Shown: piece after piece, positions 15,101-30,100 of the stretch | Numbering within the stretch: the first letter of the stretch is position 1 | How the letters are laid out: every line of letters begins with the position of its first letter | Assembly (NCBI RefSeq): GCF_015832195.1 | Contig: NC_052030.1 | Span: forward strand, 8,327,439 to 8,391,438 | Direction: 5' to 3' | Source: Motacilla alba alba | Taxonomy: Eukaryota > Chordata > Aves > Passeriformes > Motacillidae | DNA: 64,000 nt | Position numbers and translations under genes: made by a program | The notes under the pieces: generated by a model | Told to the model about the DNA's origin: nothing | Databases searched by the model: none | Seen by the model: only the letters and a program-made list of their open reading frames with translations

Positions 15101-18100
15101 AAAAAAATTGCAGAATGCCATAAATAAGCACAGTGCTACCCAGAGTGACTTCAGTGTTGGAAAATTCCAGCAAACATGAGCATGATAAAAGCAAAGGCAA
15201 TTTCTCTTTGACCAAGTAGCTCATGAAAAATTGCTGTTTACAAACCACTTGAAAAGTTCAAACCACTATGACAAAAAAAGAGATGCAGCAAGAACACACT
15301 TGGTAGCCACAGTTATGGAAGAGTGAATTCCTTCTATTTATAAACTTCAGGTAGACTTATCACATATAACAGAAAAACAGTATTCTGCCAGGACACTAAG
15401 AGAGGAAAAAACCCTTAACTTTTCTACTGACCTTCCAAATATCCCTCTCCAGGGCTCGCAGCACCAGAGAGGCTGTTCTGTATTCCAGTGTTTCTGATAC
15501 ATAAGAGGAGCTTGAAAGCCGGGGATTTATCAGATCAGGGTGGTTACAGATCCGCTGCAGCTGCATCAGGACATGCAGGACACTGATGAAGTGTCCACTT
15601 TTGAGGGCTTCCTGGGTTCTACCACATAAATTATACAGAAAGACATTGATTTATGTGCAGATTTTATGGAGGTGTCCCTAAATCAGCAAGGTGAGAATGA
15701 ACAATGCAGTATGTTATGCAAAAGTCTTAGAACAAGAGTAGATTTCACCAAGGTCTTCTGCAGTATTCTAAGCAGCACTGTACCAAAAGTAAATTTGGAA
15801 AAGTGAAACTTAAGGATCCAGGGCTGCCTTACAATCAAATAGAATCTATCTAGCTCCCCATCCTCTCCCTGCTTCGTTTCTGTTTCATCCCTGCACCTAT
15901 CAATTACCACTGGCAGGGGGGTGGTGAGGAAAAACTCTGGGCTTTAAAAAAGTAAAGAACCACTCATTAGAGACAAATGTTAGAACAACACAGCAGAAGA
16001 CCTGACCATCATAACTGGATTCTTAGGTTCCAGAGGTAAATGCATGCTTATCACATCAGCATCCAATATCACAAAATTACACCACCTGCTGTAATTCCAG
16101 TCCATAATGCAATCACATTTTATTCGCAGGTCATAATGCAAAATTTCAGAGAAGCACAAAAACACTTCCCCACATGACAATCATTTCTTTCCTTGCTTAA
16201 GCACTAGAAGTGACAGCATTTTATATTTCCTGTTCCAAGCCCTTACCCTGGTTGCAATATGACATCCTCATACATGGCTTTTTGTCGACTGGACAGACGG
16301 CACTTGAGCACGTGCTCATACTTCTTTGTGAGCTGTTTCTCAACATCCCTCTTTGACCTCCTCAAAATGAATGGCTGAATCATCTGAAACATTGCAGAAT
16401 TGAGAGGAAAAAAATCTCACTTCAAAGACTTTACAACAGGAAGCTAAACTTATTCACACCTAACAGATTTGATGTGATGAACTGCATATGTTATATATAA
16501 TCATTCTGCTATGCGCACAGTTGTATAGACATTAATTTGCTCTTTAGATTCTGCATGTCATGCTTGAAAATCTGATCCTTGTATTATTTTTAAAAGAAAT
16601 CTCCACACTCTTCTGGTAGCAGAACCCTCTGCTTTCAGCAGGATTTTCTGTGTAAAGTGAACAAAGTGTTAAGAAAAGACACAAAATCTGATCTGAGCCA
16701 TATATTTTTATTCCCCCTCTCCTTAACAGCATTACTCCTGTAGTAGGACACATGAGAAAAAAAATTCCAACATACTCTGTGCAACCTGATGACCAGTTTA
16801 TGGCAATAATCCTGGTTCTCCTCATTAGGTGCTTTTACTGGAAAATCCAGGTAAGGTCTGGAAATTCCCGGAATCAAAAAATGTACCATGGTCCACAGCT
16901 CCATCAATGTGTTATGCAAAGGAGTGTCTATCAGAAGCAAACGATGCTGGCTGTGAACAAAAGAAGATTTTTAATTGATTGATTACTATGCCTTTATGTT
17001 TGTCAGATACACAGAAGAATTATGTAGATATAATAAAATTAAACCTAGGATAAAGTATCTTTTCAATCTTGAATATACCACTAAATAGCTTCTTCACTGC
17101 AGAGTATCAGGACATACAAGGGAATCTGTTTGGGAGCACAGAATATCAGCAAAGAAGAATGACACTGATATGATAGTGGAAACAAAAAGATCTCAAGTAT
17201 TTCTCTGAGTCCTAATTGTTTCAAATAAGAGCACTTTTCTATAGGTGCACATTGCCCTGGAATTTGGGCAGACTAAGCCAAGAGGGTTTTTTAATCAAGT
17301 TTTCTGTTAAGAAGAGAACTGCATGACATGAAAAGAGAAAAACTCACTGCCAGCAGGAAATCAATTCTCTGCTCTGTACCTGCGGAGATTGAAAAGTGCC
17401 TCCCAGTGTTTCTCAGTCATATTCTTTATTTGCTGCATCTCATCTACTATTAAATATTTCCATCGCATTTTCATGAATGCTGTGTGGCCCTTGAACAGCT
17501 GCTTGTAGGAAGTGATGCACACATTGAAGCTGTTGGGTTCTGTCCATTCCTATGGAAAAGGAAAGAAAGGATGAGACAGAAAAGGCAGAATTCTCAAATA
17601 TCTTACAACCAGCAACTTCTTCATTAGAAAAGACATATTAAGACAGATATATACAGGCTAAATGTCTCAGGCAACAGTGTAAGAGTTAATGCAAAATACA
17701 GCACCTGTCTTTTTGCCCTAAGTTCTCTTTGGCTCCCAAAGTAGAGAAGTATTTTTAACCCCGGGCACCAGCGTTTCAGTTCCAGCTCCCACTTCAATAT
17801 GTTACAGCTCCGGACAACAACAAGGTGAGGGCCCCAGTTCCCTACAGAAGGGGAAACACAGCAGTTAACACTGGAAGGAGACTCCTTACAGTGCATGTGG
17901 CTTATATTCTCCCTTGATTTTTTAAGTGCATTGCATTAAATTAATCATTAAAAGTGAGATCCAACAACAACAGAGGCATTTAAATTACTAATCTACTCCT
18001 GGACATTAAACAATTTGTAAGGCTTTTCTTACTAAGGCTTTGTAAGGCTTTGTACTACTTACTTTGTAAGGCTTGTACTACTAAGAATTTAGAAGAATTC

Positions 18101-21100
18101 AGAAGAATCTCTAGAGGGTAATAGGTTGATCAGATATACTTGACTAGATAGCATCCTTATGTCACAAAATATCAGAAAGTTATTCTGACACAATCTTACT
18201 CCTATCATTAGCTAGAGTCTGATACAGTTCAGTAGGGAAAAAAAGTGATCCTGGTCTACAATTCACAAAGACGATGCTGGCCCAGTTACCTGTCTAAAAG
18301 AGTTAGCCAAATGAACTTACCTTCATTACATGCCAAATGGGCAAAAAAGGCAATAATTTGCACTGTTTTTCCAAGCCCTGCCTCATCTGCCAGGATGCCA
18401 TTGAGATTCTTCCTGTACAGCTTTGCCAGCCAATCCAGCCCAATCTTCTGATATTCTCTGAGAGACCCATACAACAGTGATGGAGTGTTGTATTTTACCT
18501 GTAATGTGAATAATTTGATATTCTTTCCTGAGTTAAATTCACTGAGAGTGGCATAAAGCATAAACATTCTATAGGTAATTTTAAAAAATGCAACTACTTG
18601 CTAAAAGCTACAAACTAATGAAGAAAAAATCATTCCTTTTTGTAAACATCAGCACACAGAGTAGCAGAAAATAGGGATTCTTACTGCTGTTGTTATCCTG
18701 GAGCTGCCTTTAGGTAACAACACCTCTGCTGCAGCAGCCACTTCTGCTATGTCTCGCATGTGCTTCTTGGGAGGACTCGACCTGTCCATGCCCTTGTACT
18801 GGTCAATGCTGAGAAGGGAGTCTATGAGGACAACTTCTTTCTGGGGACTTTCCCTATCAGACAAGTGGTCTTCCATTTCTAGGAGAGAGAGAAAAATTAC
18901 AGTGGTATCTAAAATAAACTTCAGAAGCAGTTACACAAAGGAATTGAGATAACCAGGATTCAAACGTGGGTCTAAAGGAGGCAGCTAACTTTTAAAAGCA
19001 TTTCTATGATTTTCAAACTAGTCCAGGTAAAATGCAAATAGCCTAAGCTCAGGTTCATGTACATGTTGTGGACATTCACACTAGCTAGGCTAACATGGTA
19101 TAATTATAGCTACCTTTGAAGTGTGCTGTTTAATTCAGTGTAGAGAGGCTTTTCTATGGCTCAGTACTGTTCTTGAAAATCTCACACATCTTCACTTTAG
19201 GACAGGTAAACACTGCCCTCTTTTCACCAAATGAGAAATTTTAAACGTGATTCACTCAAGAAGTGTTTTCTCCTAGAACAAAATGTCTTTTCCCAGAGTC
19301 CTGAAGAGCCAAGCAACTTATTTCACCTTGTAAATCAGCACAACTACATCTAAACATAGAGTAATTTACCTTCCTCACTGCTCTCCTCTTCACTGTCAGG
19401 CTTTGGCTGGGGCCAGTGAAAATTTTCTGCAAAGGCACCTTCGTACATCTTTACCAAATCTTCCAGAGGCAATTCAGCTGAAGGTCATTAAAGGATGGAA
19501 GTTTAAAAATACCAAAACTTGGAACAATAGATTCTATTAATTATAATCTCATTACATTCTTCACAATTGCATAAAACCAGTTCTCAAATCAGAAGTTACC
19601 TTCAGAGGTAATTATTAAGTGAATCATGGCAATATTTATTTAATAACCTTGATTACAGAGAACATGTGGCACTACACCAAGCAGTTTGCTCTCATACCCT
19701 GCTTTTTATACATTACACATACTTTTGTGTATTACGAACACACACTACAACTCTCAGTAAATCCCCAGTTGGGAAGGTAGGGGCATCAAATGCAGCTGAG
19801 TGGTTGGAAGACAATGCAAGACTTCAAAATTTTCAAAACTGAGTTTCAAAACTGAGCTGTAACTCCAGGATCCCTTGTCTGAGCTGTTAAAGCAGGACTG
19901 TACATGCTGGCAGCAGCCAATCAGTCAGCACACATTCTCATTAGGAACCTGGCTGACTGGCCAAGGGTTATAATCCCTCCAACTGGCCAGTTCAGTGCAG
20001 CCACCAAGCTGCCAAACAGACCAAACAAACAGATCTGCAAACGGCGCGTTCATCGCCAGGCACGCTCGGCCCAATGGGCAGCCTGCCTCTAAAAATCTGC
20101 TTTTACCAGGCTAAGTGACACATCTCTGTGGGCTACTTTGCACACATCAAGCTCAGCATAGCAATTACATTGCTAATGAGAGAGAGCTACTAGCCAGAGC
20201 ACTGTCCCTAAAAGCACCTTATCTTCAAATATTTATACCCCCCCTTCAACGTCAACTTAAGTGCCCTTTTGGACCTACCAAGTCAGTCACAAAACACTTC
20301 TGGGATACTCAAGACAGTTGATAAAATGTCCATGTTCAATCTGATATGACCCTGTTATCATGCACTCCTAGAACTTGGGTTGAGAGTCTTGATGTAAGGT
20401 TTTAATGCAGTGCTCCACTAGAGAACTACTTTTTCTCAAGCCACCCTGTGTGATAACTAGGACTGCTTCATAAAGTGCAGATCATCACCCCATAAACTGC
20501 TGCAGCTTTCCAAACAGAAAAAACTAAACACAGACTACACAGGACTGAACATCTGAATGCACCTCTAATCCTCTTTACAAATATAACAAGTGCTGTGTAC
20601 TTCCAGCTGCTGTTTCAGAGCCCAGCCCAGAGAAGGACCAAGCCACGTGCCTACCTTCTTTGGCTAGATTAGACAATTCAGTTTGATGGTTTATGTTTCC
20701 TTCTTTAGCTTCTTGTTCTTCAATTGTTTCTTCTTCATCTTCAACTACAAGAAAACAAATGCAAATCTTGGGTTAAAACTATACAATAATTCAGGAGGCT
20801 TGTAATTCTATCCCCCTGAAGTGAATGAGCACAGAATATTCTAAGTCTGTAGAATATTCTAAGTCTGCAGGATGTAAAAAAGTTAAATACGTATGGAAAA
20901 CAACATAATCTGAAAGCAAACATATGCAGTATTTAAAAGATAAATGAACAGGAGAGAAGCACTTCTGCCTCAGGACAGAAGGCAATTTAATGTTGATTGA
21001 CAATGTTCACCACAGGTTGTTCCATAGCTTTGAACAGGGGAGCTCCATTGTAAACAACATGACAGAGTGGTCACCAACAAGAAAGGACCCAAAGCAGATG

Positions 21101-24100
21101 GGTAATTCAGTCTAAAATCCTCAAAAGAATTTCAAGACCATTAGTAAGGCCTGACAAATGAAGTAATGAGGACAGAAAGAATTAAAATCCTCCAGTAATG
21201 GTAGCAGTATCATTTCAAGGAAAATGTTATTTTCAAATTTTCACTAGAGCTCTTTTAGGATAATTTACTATTTAATTGACTATCTAATGTCTCTAAGAAA
21301 TAGATGAAGGTTGGTATTTGGTTCATGAAGAGCACTGCATCCACACAGTAACAGACTGAAAACCTGTGGGTTTAATATTCAACTTATGTACTATGCTATG
21401 GATGCAAAATTTTGGGAAGTGACTTACCTTCCTCATCAGTCAAAGACGTGCTTGCCTTTCTTTTCCTTCCAGATGATGAACCCCCCTAGCATTAAATAAT
21501 TGTAATACTTAATATCAGAGAAAACAAAAGATAAGCAGGGGGCTTTGTTTTTTAAAGACAACAAAACACGCCTTGCAATCTCAAAAGCATTTGCTGATAG
21601 ACATTTAACACCTATTACCACTTCCCTGGTCATGCCAAAACAGAAACTCTGCTTCTGAATTGATGGGAGTGTGCAGTCTGCCACTTCCACTGCTCATGGG
21701 GCAAATTATTTAGGTCCAGCTGTGGTACAAAACTTTTAGCCAGGCTGGCTCAAGGACTAAATTTTTTCACTAGTCAATAAAAAAGGGATACGGCACAGGC
21801 CTGTGTTTGTCTCAGCTGTCCAGTGCAGTCTGTAGAATTGTTTAGCCTGTGCCAATTAACTCTCCCAGCCAGTGCTGGTAACACATGCTAAGGCTTGTTC
21901 CTAGCAGGAAATTCAGATGCAGGCACTCTGCTTAGCGAAGGGGGTGTATTTCAGCACATGGGCATCAGCTGTGCCACAACAGATGGCTCAGGGCCTCAGA
22001 TCCCTTGTCCATTTTTTTTTTTCCAATTGCACAGACACAGCCAAGGAGCCCTTAACACACATTTCATCCAGGGAAAAAGATATCCAAGTTTCATTCAGTT
22101 TGATCCATTCTGTAACACACCTTTGTCTCTTAGCAGATAAATCTTTGCTGAACACCTGCAAACACTTTCATGCCCCACAAAGTCTACCTCTGGCTACTGC
22201 AAATGAAACTCCTGCCCAAGTCTGGCAATTAATTTGTACAGTTTTTTTGGTCTTAAATCTCAGAATGATTGATTCACAGCCACTAAAGACATGTACCAAC
22301 CACAATTCACTTCCCTTCCTAACCAGAGAAGAAAAATTGTGCTTGTGAGTGAATGTTCATTTGTTAGCAACTACAGTGAACTCTTCTTATCATCACCATA
22401 TATTAAAAAAAATTACTTTTACCAAAACTTTTTCACATATGCAGTCACATTTAAACCAATTTGATGGCTTTTTCAAAAAACAAAGACTTACCATTTCAAT
22501 TTCTTTTTCCAAATAAAGGTCTTCTTTTGCATCCTTACCTGGAAAATTATTACACTTGATGTATATATTCATCACTTAGCAATTTTACATTTCTTACATG
22601 AATTTTTAAATGCATTCAAAGCAAAACACAAGAAGTATTAACAAAATCTAACACAAAAACCCATAATTCATGATTAAATCTATTCACAACCCTTTATTAG
22701 CAACTCACAATTTTACCAACAAGATTAACCTGCACTCAGTGATATTACATAAAACAATATCATCAGAATTCAGACTATATTTCTTATGAAATGAAATACA
22801 ATTACCTTTCCTTGAAAACCTCTTTAAATTCAAAGCTTTTTTCCTTTTCTCTTGAAATTCAATTTGCAGTTTAATTTCAACAACCTGAAATGTAAAGCAA
22901 GTCTAATAAATCACTTTCATTTCACAAATAAACTCCTGATGATGAAAAAACCACCACAAATTACACAAGTCTTAGTGAGTGGGTACTTTACCTGCTCAAT
23001 GTTAGACCAGAAATACTCTATTTCTCTAGCAATGGATGCTGCAATCCTCCTCAGTTTGTTCTGTTCCTCCCTTTTAGCTCTCTCTTCATTAAGTTTCTTT
23101 TCTTCATGGTAACGAGCCACAGTTCTTACCATCTAAAATACCATGAAATACTGAATTAGGTTACCTCAAAATACATATCATTGCATTTCTTAAGATTATA
23201 GTGGTTTTCAGCAGCCAGATGTTGACCATAGCTTTACACACACAGCACTTACCTCCAGTATTTCTAATTCTTACCATGCCAGTAAAGCAACAGACATGAA
23301 ACTCAAAGAAAAAAAAATACAACTATAACTAAGCAATCAAGTAGGAAACTCTAAATTCACTCTCTGAATACCAAAATTAGAAAAAATTCCACTGAAATTA
23401 GCAGCAAACACACAAAAGAAAACCTTTTTTCAGACAGCACATATGAAGTCACAGAAATCACACCACAAAATGTCAGAGACCAAAGCTAAAATGAGTTCAA
23501 AAAGAGTGTACATACATGAGTGAAAGATCAGTCAATGGCTGTTAAGACTGACTTGATTGCAACCTTTAGCTCAGGAGGTCCCTAAAACATTGACTTCCAG
23601 AAGTTTGAAGCATAGTGCCAGGGGAAGGATCATTTCACATTTGCCCTTCCTGTTTCTCCTATTCTTAAAAACCTACCGTTGGCCACAAATGGAAATCCAG
23701 ATTTAAATTATATTCAAAATGCAGATATTTATTGCACAAAACAATACACTTATTTCAATTCTTTGCTTCTGAGTTTCCATCATTTCAGAATATACAGTAG
23801 AAAACAACATGGTAATTTAAACTAATGACCTTCAGTTGCTCTGTTCATTACCCTAAATTGGTCATAAATGTATCCAAAAAAAAAAAGATGGAACATTGCT
23901 GGTATCCATAGAAAACCCTTGCTCACTGTAAATTAACAGATTTTATATATTTCATCTCACACCACACAAATTTTCATTGCACTACTGTATTCCTGCTGTG
24001 CTGCTCTCTCCTCCTATGGAAACAGTTCTCTACCATGTTTCCACTACTGTCTTTACTCTTATTTTTCTCTGAGATTAAGAAAAAATAACTAGACAGACAA

Positions 24101-27100
24101 CCACAGCCAGTGGAAGTTATTGACAAAATTCTGTATTTACTCTTTATTGGCTGGAAATAACTCATTTGTGAGACAGGTGTGACAACTCCAGTTTTTATTT
24201 AAACCCAGTCAACATGTTGAGCGGGCTCCTAAAAAAGCGATTTGATCTCCAGAGGAATAAAATCCACAAACTGTTATTTGCTTCCACAATCTGTACAATT
24301 ATCCAGTCTGTCTCAGGTGCCATATGCAAAACTGACGACAGAACTTCTCATTTGAAGTAAAAGTTAGTGCCTCATCTTTCCTTTACTTCTATCTGTAGCA
24401 AAAGATATCTCAATAGCTTTGCTACCACCCTGAGTGATATCAATATTTATTGCTCTGAGTTATAAAATGGTTTCAAGTACCTTCTTAGCAGTTGCCATCT
24501 TCCATTTTCTCTCCTGGGCAAAATCAGTTGCCATCCACTGCATTTCTTCCAGCAAATAATCCCAGTGGGATTTTGGTCTTGGAGCCTCTTGGAGTTTAGG
24601 CAGTCGCCTGGGGGACCATAAACCCTCCTTTCTCAGTTCTGCTATCCGCTGGTGGATTTGATTTTCCTAAAAAAGAAGTACAGAGACTTACAATGAAGCT
24701 GCAGAATGCACCTGAAGTCGCCGAATCAGAGAAAAATAGTAATTCTCCCACTTTACTAAATTAATTGACAGGAAAATGAAAGTGTAAAAGCATCACACAG
24801 AACATATATTACCAGCTTGACTTGCTCAGCAAGCTTGTCTTGAGAGTTTTCCTGTGGCAACACTGCTGCATTCTGAGCTGGACTTTGTGTTTTAGGTGCT
24901 GCTGCTGCTACTGCTAAGCCAGGAGGCTTGGATGCAATAGGAGACAGGGACTTGCTGGTTGCTGGAGAGGTCCTGTTTGTTTGCACTGGGTATGGAGAAG
25001 GCGGTGTTGTGCCTGGGATCGCTGCTGGAGCGATGGATGAGGTAGGTGGCAGTGGATTTGCTGCAAGACGCTGAGAACTCTGAGCAGGATCTGCAGATGG
25101 CCGTGTCAGAGTCACAGTCTGCCCAAGAAACACACTGGTTACTGATGAGCTGAGGATACAATACTTGATCTACACTAGAGCAGAACATAATGGAGACTTT
25201 AACTTAATAACAAATGCACACCTGTGTTGCAATACATCACGAAGTGAATGACACTCACATGCTGAGATGTCTAAGGCAAAAAAAGGTGAATTTATTTCTG
25301 GACTTCAATATTTATAGAATTCTAAAAGTGACCATGGATTGGAGGATGAAATTGCTACTTCTCCAACCACACTGGTCAAAGTAACAGTTTATCAATTGTC
25401 TCTTCTTCCAGAAAGGAATGCAAAACAACCATTATCTACATGAAAAGTGCGTGAGAAACTCTATTACAAAAATGTAAACATCAGATGGCTTAGAACTTTA
25501 GAAGAACAGGGTGACACACCTGCATTTTTACAAAGAAAGGATTTCAGTGTCCAAGGGAATTAAGAGATGAAGACAGCACTTTAAGGTTCTACTGGCCATG
25601 GAAACAAACCCATGTCCACCCCTACCGCTCCCGTACCTGCTGCTGTATGGTAGCTTGTGGCTGTGACACTTGGCTGGGCGCCTGTCCTTGCACGTGGATC
25701 GCCGGCGGCACCTGCTGCTGCAGCGGCGCTGGAAGCGGGGCGGCCGTCAGGGGCACGCTTTGGGGCTGGATCTTCACCTGGATCTGCGGCTGGGCCGGAG
25801 GCTCCACGAGCTGAGGCTGCTGCTGCGGGAGCTGCAGGGCGGCGGGCAGCGGGGCCATGGGGACGCTGGCGGGCTGCAGGCGCGCCGGCAGCTGCGGCGG
25901 CGGCGTGTGCAGGCTGGCCGCGTTCTGCACCGGAGGGCCCTTGGAGGGGTCGTACTGCTGCTGGCTCTGCTTCTGCCCCGTCAGCTGCACCGTCTGCGGA
26001 GTGGGGGGCATCCCACCTGCAGGGCAACAGGAGACACGCGCAGGTGAGATTAAAACATTAAAATGTCCGATGCTCTCTGTTGATTTAAGGAGGAAATCGA
26101 CTGCGAATAGAGCGGTTTTGTTACTTACTTTGCCACAAGACACCATCACTTGAAAATACCACATCACAATCACAAAATATATCACCATTACAATAAACAA
26201 CGAAGTACTTCATGCAGAGGACTGTAACTAAAATGTGGAGCACAGCAACTAAAAAAGAGCATGTCATTATAGGTCTTCTAAATTTTGAATACTCAAAAAA
26301 AAAAAAAACTGGTGAACTAATGGAATTTAACCTAAAATACCAGCATGAAGTCTAAATACTACTTAGTTCTTTCTAAGAACACATTCACTCTAACACATAT
26401 TCTAAAGCTTGGCATGACTAATGAACAAAAATTTGTAATGATGTTCCAATTAGATGGTTTCCTTTTCATAAATCATTGGTTCAGTTCCAGAATTCTCAGA
26501 TTGGCCATTTTGCATCAGCACCTGTGACGTATTTCCATGCCCACATGCACCTTTGGAGCCCGTCACTTAGCTCCTTAAACAAACCAGGCATTGCATACCA
26601 AGTATTAATTTACATGGAGAAGTGTGTGGTGGGACTAGGATCTTGGCAGGCCGGAAGCCCAAGTTTCTAGTTCCATCACCAACATCTCCTTGTGAAATTA
26701 ATGTGCAACTGGCATGTGGTGACACAGTACCTTGTGCCGTTGGCATTAGCTGTTGAAGAGGAACTCCTGAAGCCACACCCGGGTGCTGAAAAACCATCCC
26801 ATGACGGCCCACTTCAATTCGTGGTCTCTTAGACGAATCTGTGATATTCAAATTCCATTTATGGCATGGTATAATGGAATGGGTTCAATTTTACAAAGCA
26901 AACTACTACACATGATTCCACCGTCAGCTCCGAAAGCTACAACTACTGTACATGTGTAGCATTTATGAAGAACATGCTCCAGGGGCAGAGTCCCTCTGAC
27001 TTCAAGTTGGCCATCTCCAGTCTTCTCAGCCAGAACAATCAACCTAACCGTGTCTCCATGCCTGCCAAATCCAGGCCTATCTACTGGGAGTGGAGTGCAC

Positions 27101-30100
27101 TCTTCCCACAGCACCAGTCACAGTAGATAGTCCTAGGGATCTGGTGATTCCCAAGGTGAGGCAAAAATGTATCTTTGAACAGTGGGCTCCAATCACTGTT
27201 TGGAAAAAAAAAAGAGGATGGAAGTGGAATTGTGCCTGTGGAACATACCTGCTGGTGCAAGGGCCTGCTGCTGTCTCTTAAAAGCTTCAAGCTCTATGGT
27301 GCTCACAGTCCCCATCGCTGGAGTCCCTGTATGCGTTTGCTACAGGGAAAAGAAAACAAATCACAGAAGTTCAATCTGCAAATGGTCTGACACCAGGAGA
27401 GAATTTACAAGCAGGTCTATGGAGGCCAGCACAGAAAAAGTCCTTCAGAACAGCTGTACAACAAAGGAAACAAGACTCATTATCTGCCATGAAGTTTTAG
27501 TTGACCACAATGCACAAATCCTCTGGGTTGAGTTTAAATTTTACAGTGATGGATTTGTTTATATATAATGCACACCTACATTTTGTTAAGTGATACCAAA
27601 CTCAGGAAAATGGGGTATGTAAAAAACAAACTTGCTGAGTTCTTTTTGTTACTTTGTTTTTAAGTTTTGGAAATTTTTATTAGTGTATTATATCTGTATG
27701 AAACATCAGTAACACAAATTCATCCTCATCCTGAAAACAGCTTAAGCTTATTTGAGTCTCCAGCTCCCTCAGGATAGAGCTTTGTGAGAGTTACTGTTGA
27801 AATATTTCAGGGAAAAGCTAGGAAGATGGAATAAAGAACCTCAGCCAAGGTACACAAGTTCCAGTTCCAGTTTTCCAGATGCTGGACTTGTACCTGTTTG
27901 CACAGCTGGCAAAATGAGTCTCATGAATAAACTCAGTGAGGAGAAACAATATTGCCCTAAGGCTAAGGTGACATCAGAGCTCACCAGAAATTACTATCCA
28001 TTTTGTCTGAGGATAAGCAGAACACAAACTATGAATTAACAAGCCTGGAAGAGCACTGTTGATATCGAGATGCAAAAGGAATCCCAGACTCTGATTCAGC
28101 AAGCTGGAATTTAGCTTCAGTAAGATTACACAGTGCATTCAAACTTTATTTTTAAATCACTACATGTAATATAAGCAATGATGGGCAAGAACCTGTCCCA
28201 GAGAATCCTTTCAGCATCAAGCACAGATGACAGACTCCCATACAGGATTACTGAAGCAAATAAATTTGGGTATATGACAGTTTTCATGCTCTTTGGGCCC
28301 TCAGCATACTGGCAAGTACTTACTAATGTCCATCAGTGCCTGTGCAAGTCCAATTCCTTTCAGTGAGTTTCCAAGTAATTTTTAAAGTCTCCTCCATATT
28401 TGGCCATGCTGTACCAAATATTCTACTATGAAACTTCATATAAGAAAAATGAGGGCTATCTTAAAAGCTGTCATAAGAGATTCCATCAAAAATACAAACA
28501 CAGACTTTATGTACGGCAGTTTCTGCATCCTGGGAAATGAATTAATTTAGCACTCTAGTTCTCAAAGTGTACTTTTCTAATGGTTAGGCCTTAAATATGT
28601 TGATGTATAGTAAGGGTTTGCAAATGTTGTGAATTTTTTTCATGACAACATATAAAAACAGTAATTTCCCTTTTTTTTTTTTTACTTTATTCACAGGTAT
28701 TTTCTTGTCTGATTTTAAACAAAACTTTACCAATGTAAATTAAACCCACAGAGGCAAACACCAGTCTATATTGAAATAAATCACAGCAGTGACATCCTGC
28801 ATCTTCAGTGCTTCACTGCATGCTATTAATAATCACAGCCAACATCACCTACAATGACTGGGTTTCAAATGCTCCTTTTTGAGCTGAATATATCTCATGC
28901 CCCTCAGACTCAATCAATAGCTATGAATTAATAACACTTAATCTCTTTGCTGCTCTGAGGGCATTTGTGGCCACTCCAGCGATCCAGCCACAGCCTTAAG
29001 ATGTAAATTCTGGTTTTAAGTGTCTCTGACTCATATTCACAGTTCACTGCTATTTCACACTCAATAGGGATTCAGTTTTTAAATATTTGTCTTGTCACAA
29101 GGTAGACATGCAGCATATTTCAGGTCCAACAGCCAGTGTCTGGCAGAGCATCACAGTCCTAGGCATTTACAGAATTCTCAAAATAAGCCACAAGAATTGA
29201 TTAGGAAAATGCTACTAAATGGACTAACAAATTCAGTTTATGTCCAATTTGCATCAGAGGCTGCTGGGAAATCAGTTTAAGAAATTATATTCTTTGAACT
29301 CCACATTAAATGCCAATTATTTCACCTGCTCTCTCCCACTGGATGACTGCATACTCACAGTTTCAGGCTGTATCTCTACCTTAGGATTTTTGACTGACAT
29401 TTTCTTAAGAATATGCCTCCCAGCTGTCTGCATTATCACCATGTAATTTAGGCCAAACTCTTCAGAGAGCAGACATGTTATGTCTTCATAAATTGCAGTC
29501 ACATACCAATAATATCAGACTAAAACTGTCCCAACTTTAATTAAAATAACGTAGCTGTCCCAAGGTCATGATTATGCAGCATGCACACAATAATCACTCT
29601 AAGCACTGCACTTCTGCACTGGGATTTGAATGGTGATGCTGATTGGGACACATTATTTCTCCATAAACAGTTGCAAAGAGCAAGACTGATGGAAAGAAAT
29701 GCCACTTTCCGTTAGCAGGTTGTGCTAAAAGGTCAGTACCACACAGAGTTTTGTGCATTTTTAGCATGAACCAGTTTCCCTGAAACTGCATGGTACAATA
29801 CCTTCAAATGTATCACCACTGCTGCAGCTACAGCTTGGTGGTAACCCCAATCATTACAATAATGTAAATAACCTGATAAAACATTAGGTATTTTAAACAG
29901 CTTAAATGAAGCCTGACTACTTAAGGAGACTTCCAAGACATGTCAGTACTGGCCCTAATGAAAAGCTCTCAGTGCAATCCCCTTTGCTGCACAACTCCTT
30001 TGTAGAACATCCCATTTGTTACACACAGGAACACAACCCATCCTGCATTTCATTTCACTTTCCATTTCCGAAGCCTAGACAAAGGCAGCACAGCCTGTAC

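Noticed and set aside
25581..26200. Overlapping open frames in other frames at EP400 exon 6
   Set aside because: Shadows of the GC-rich coding exon; only the frame with GGMPPTPQ matches EP400.
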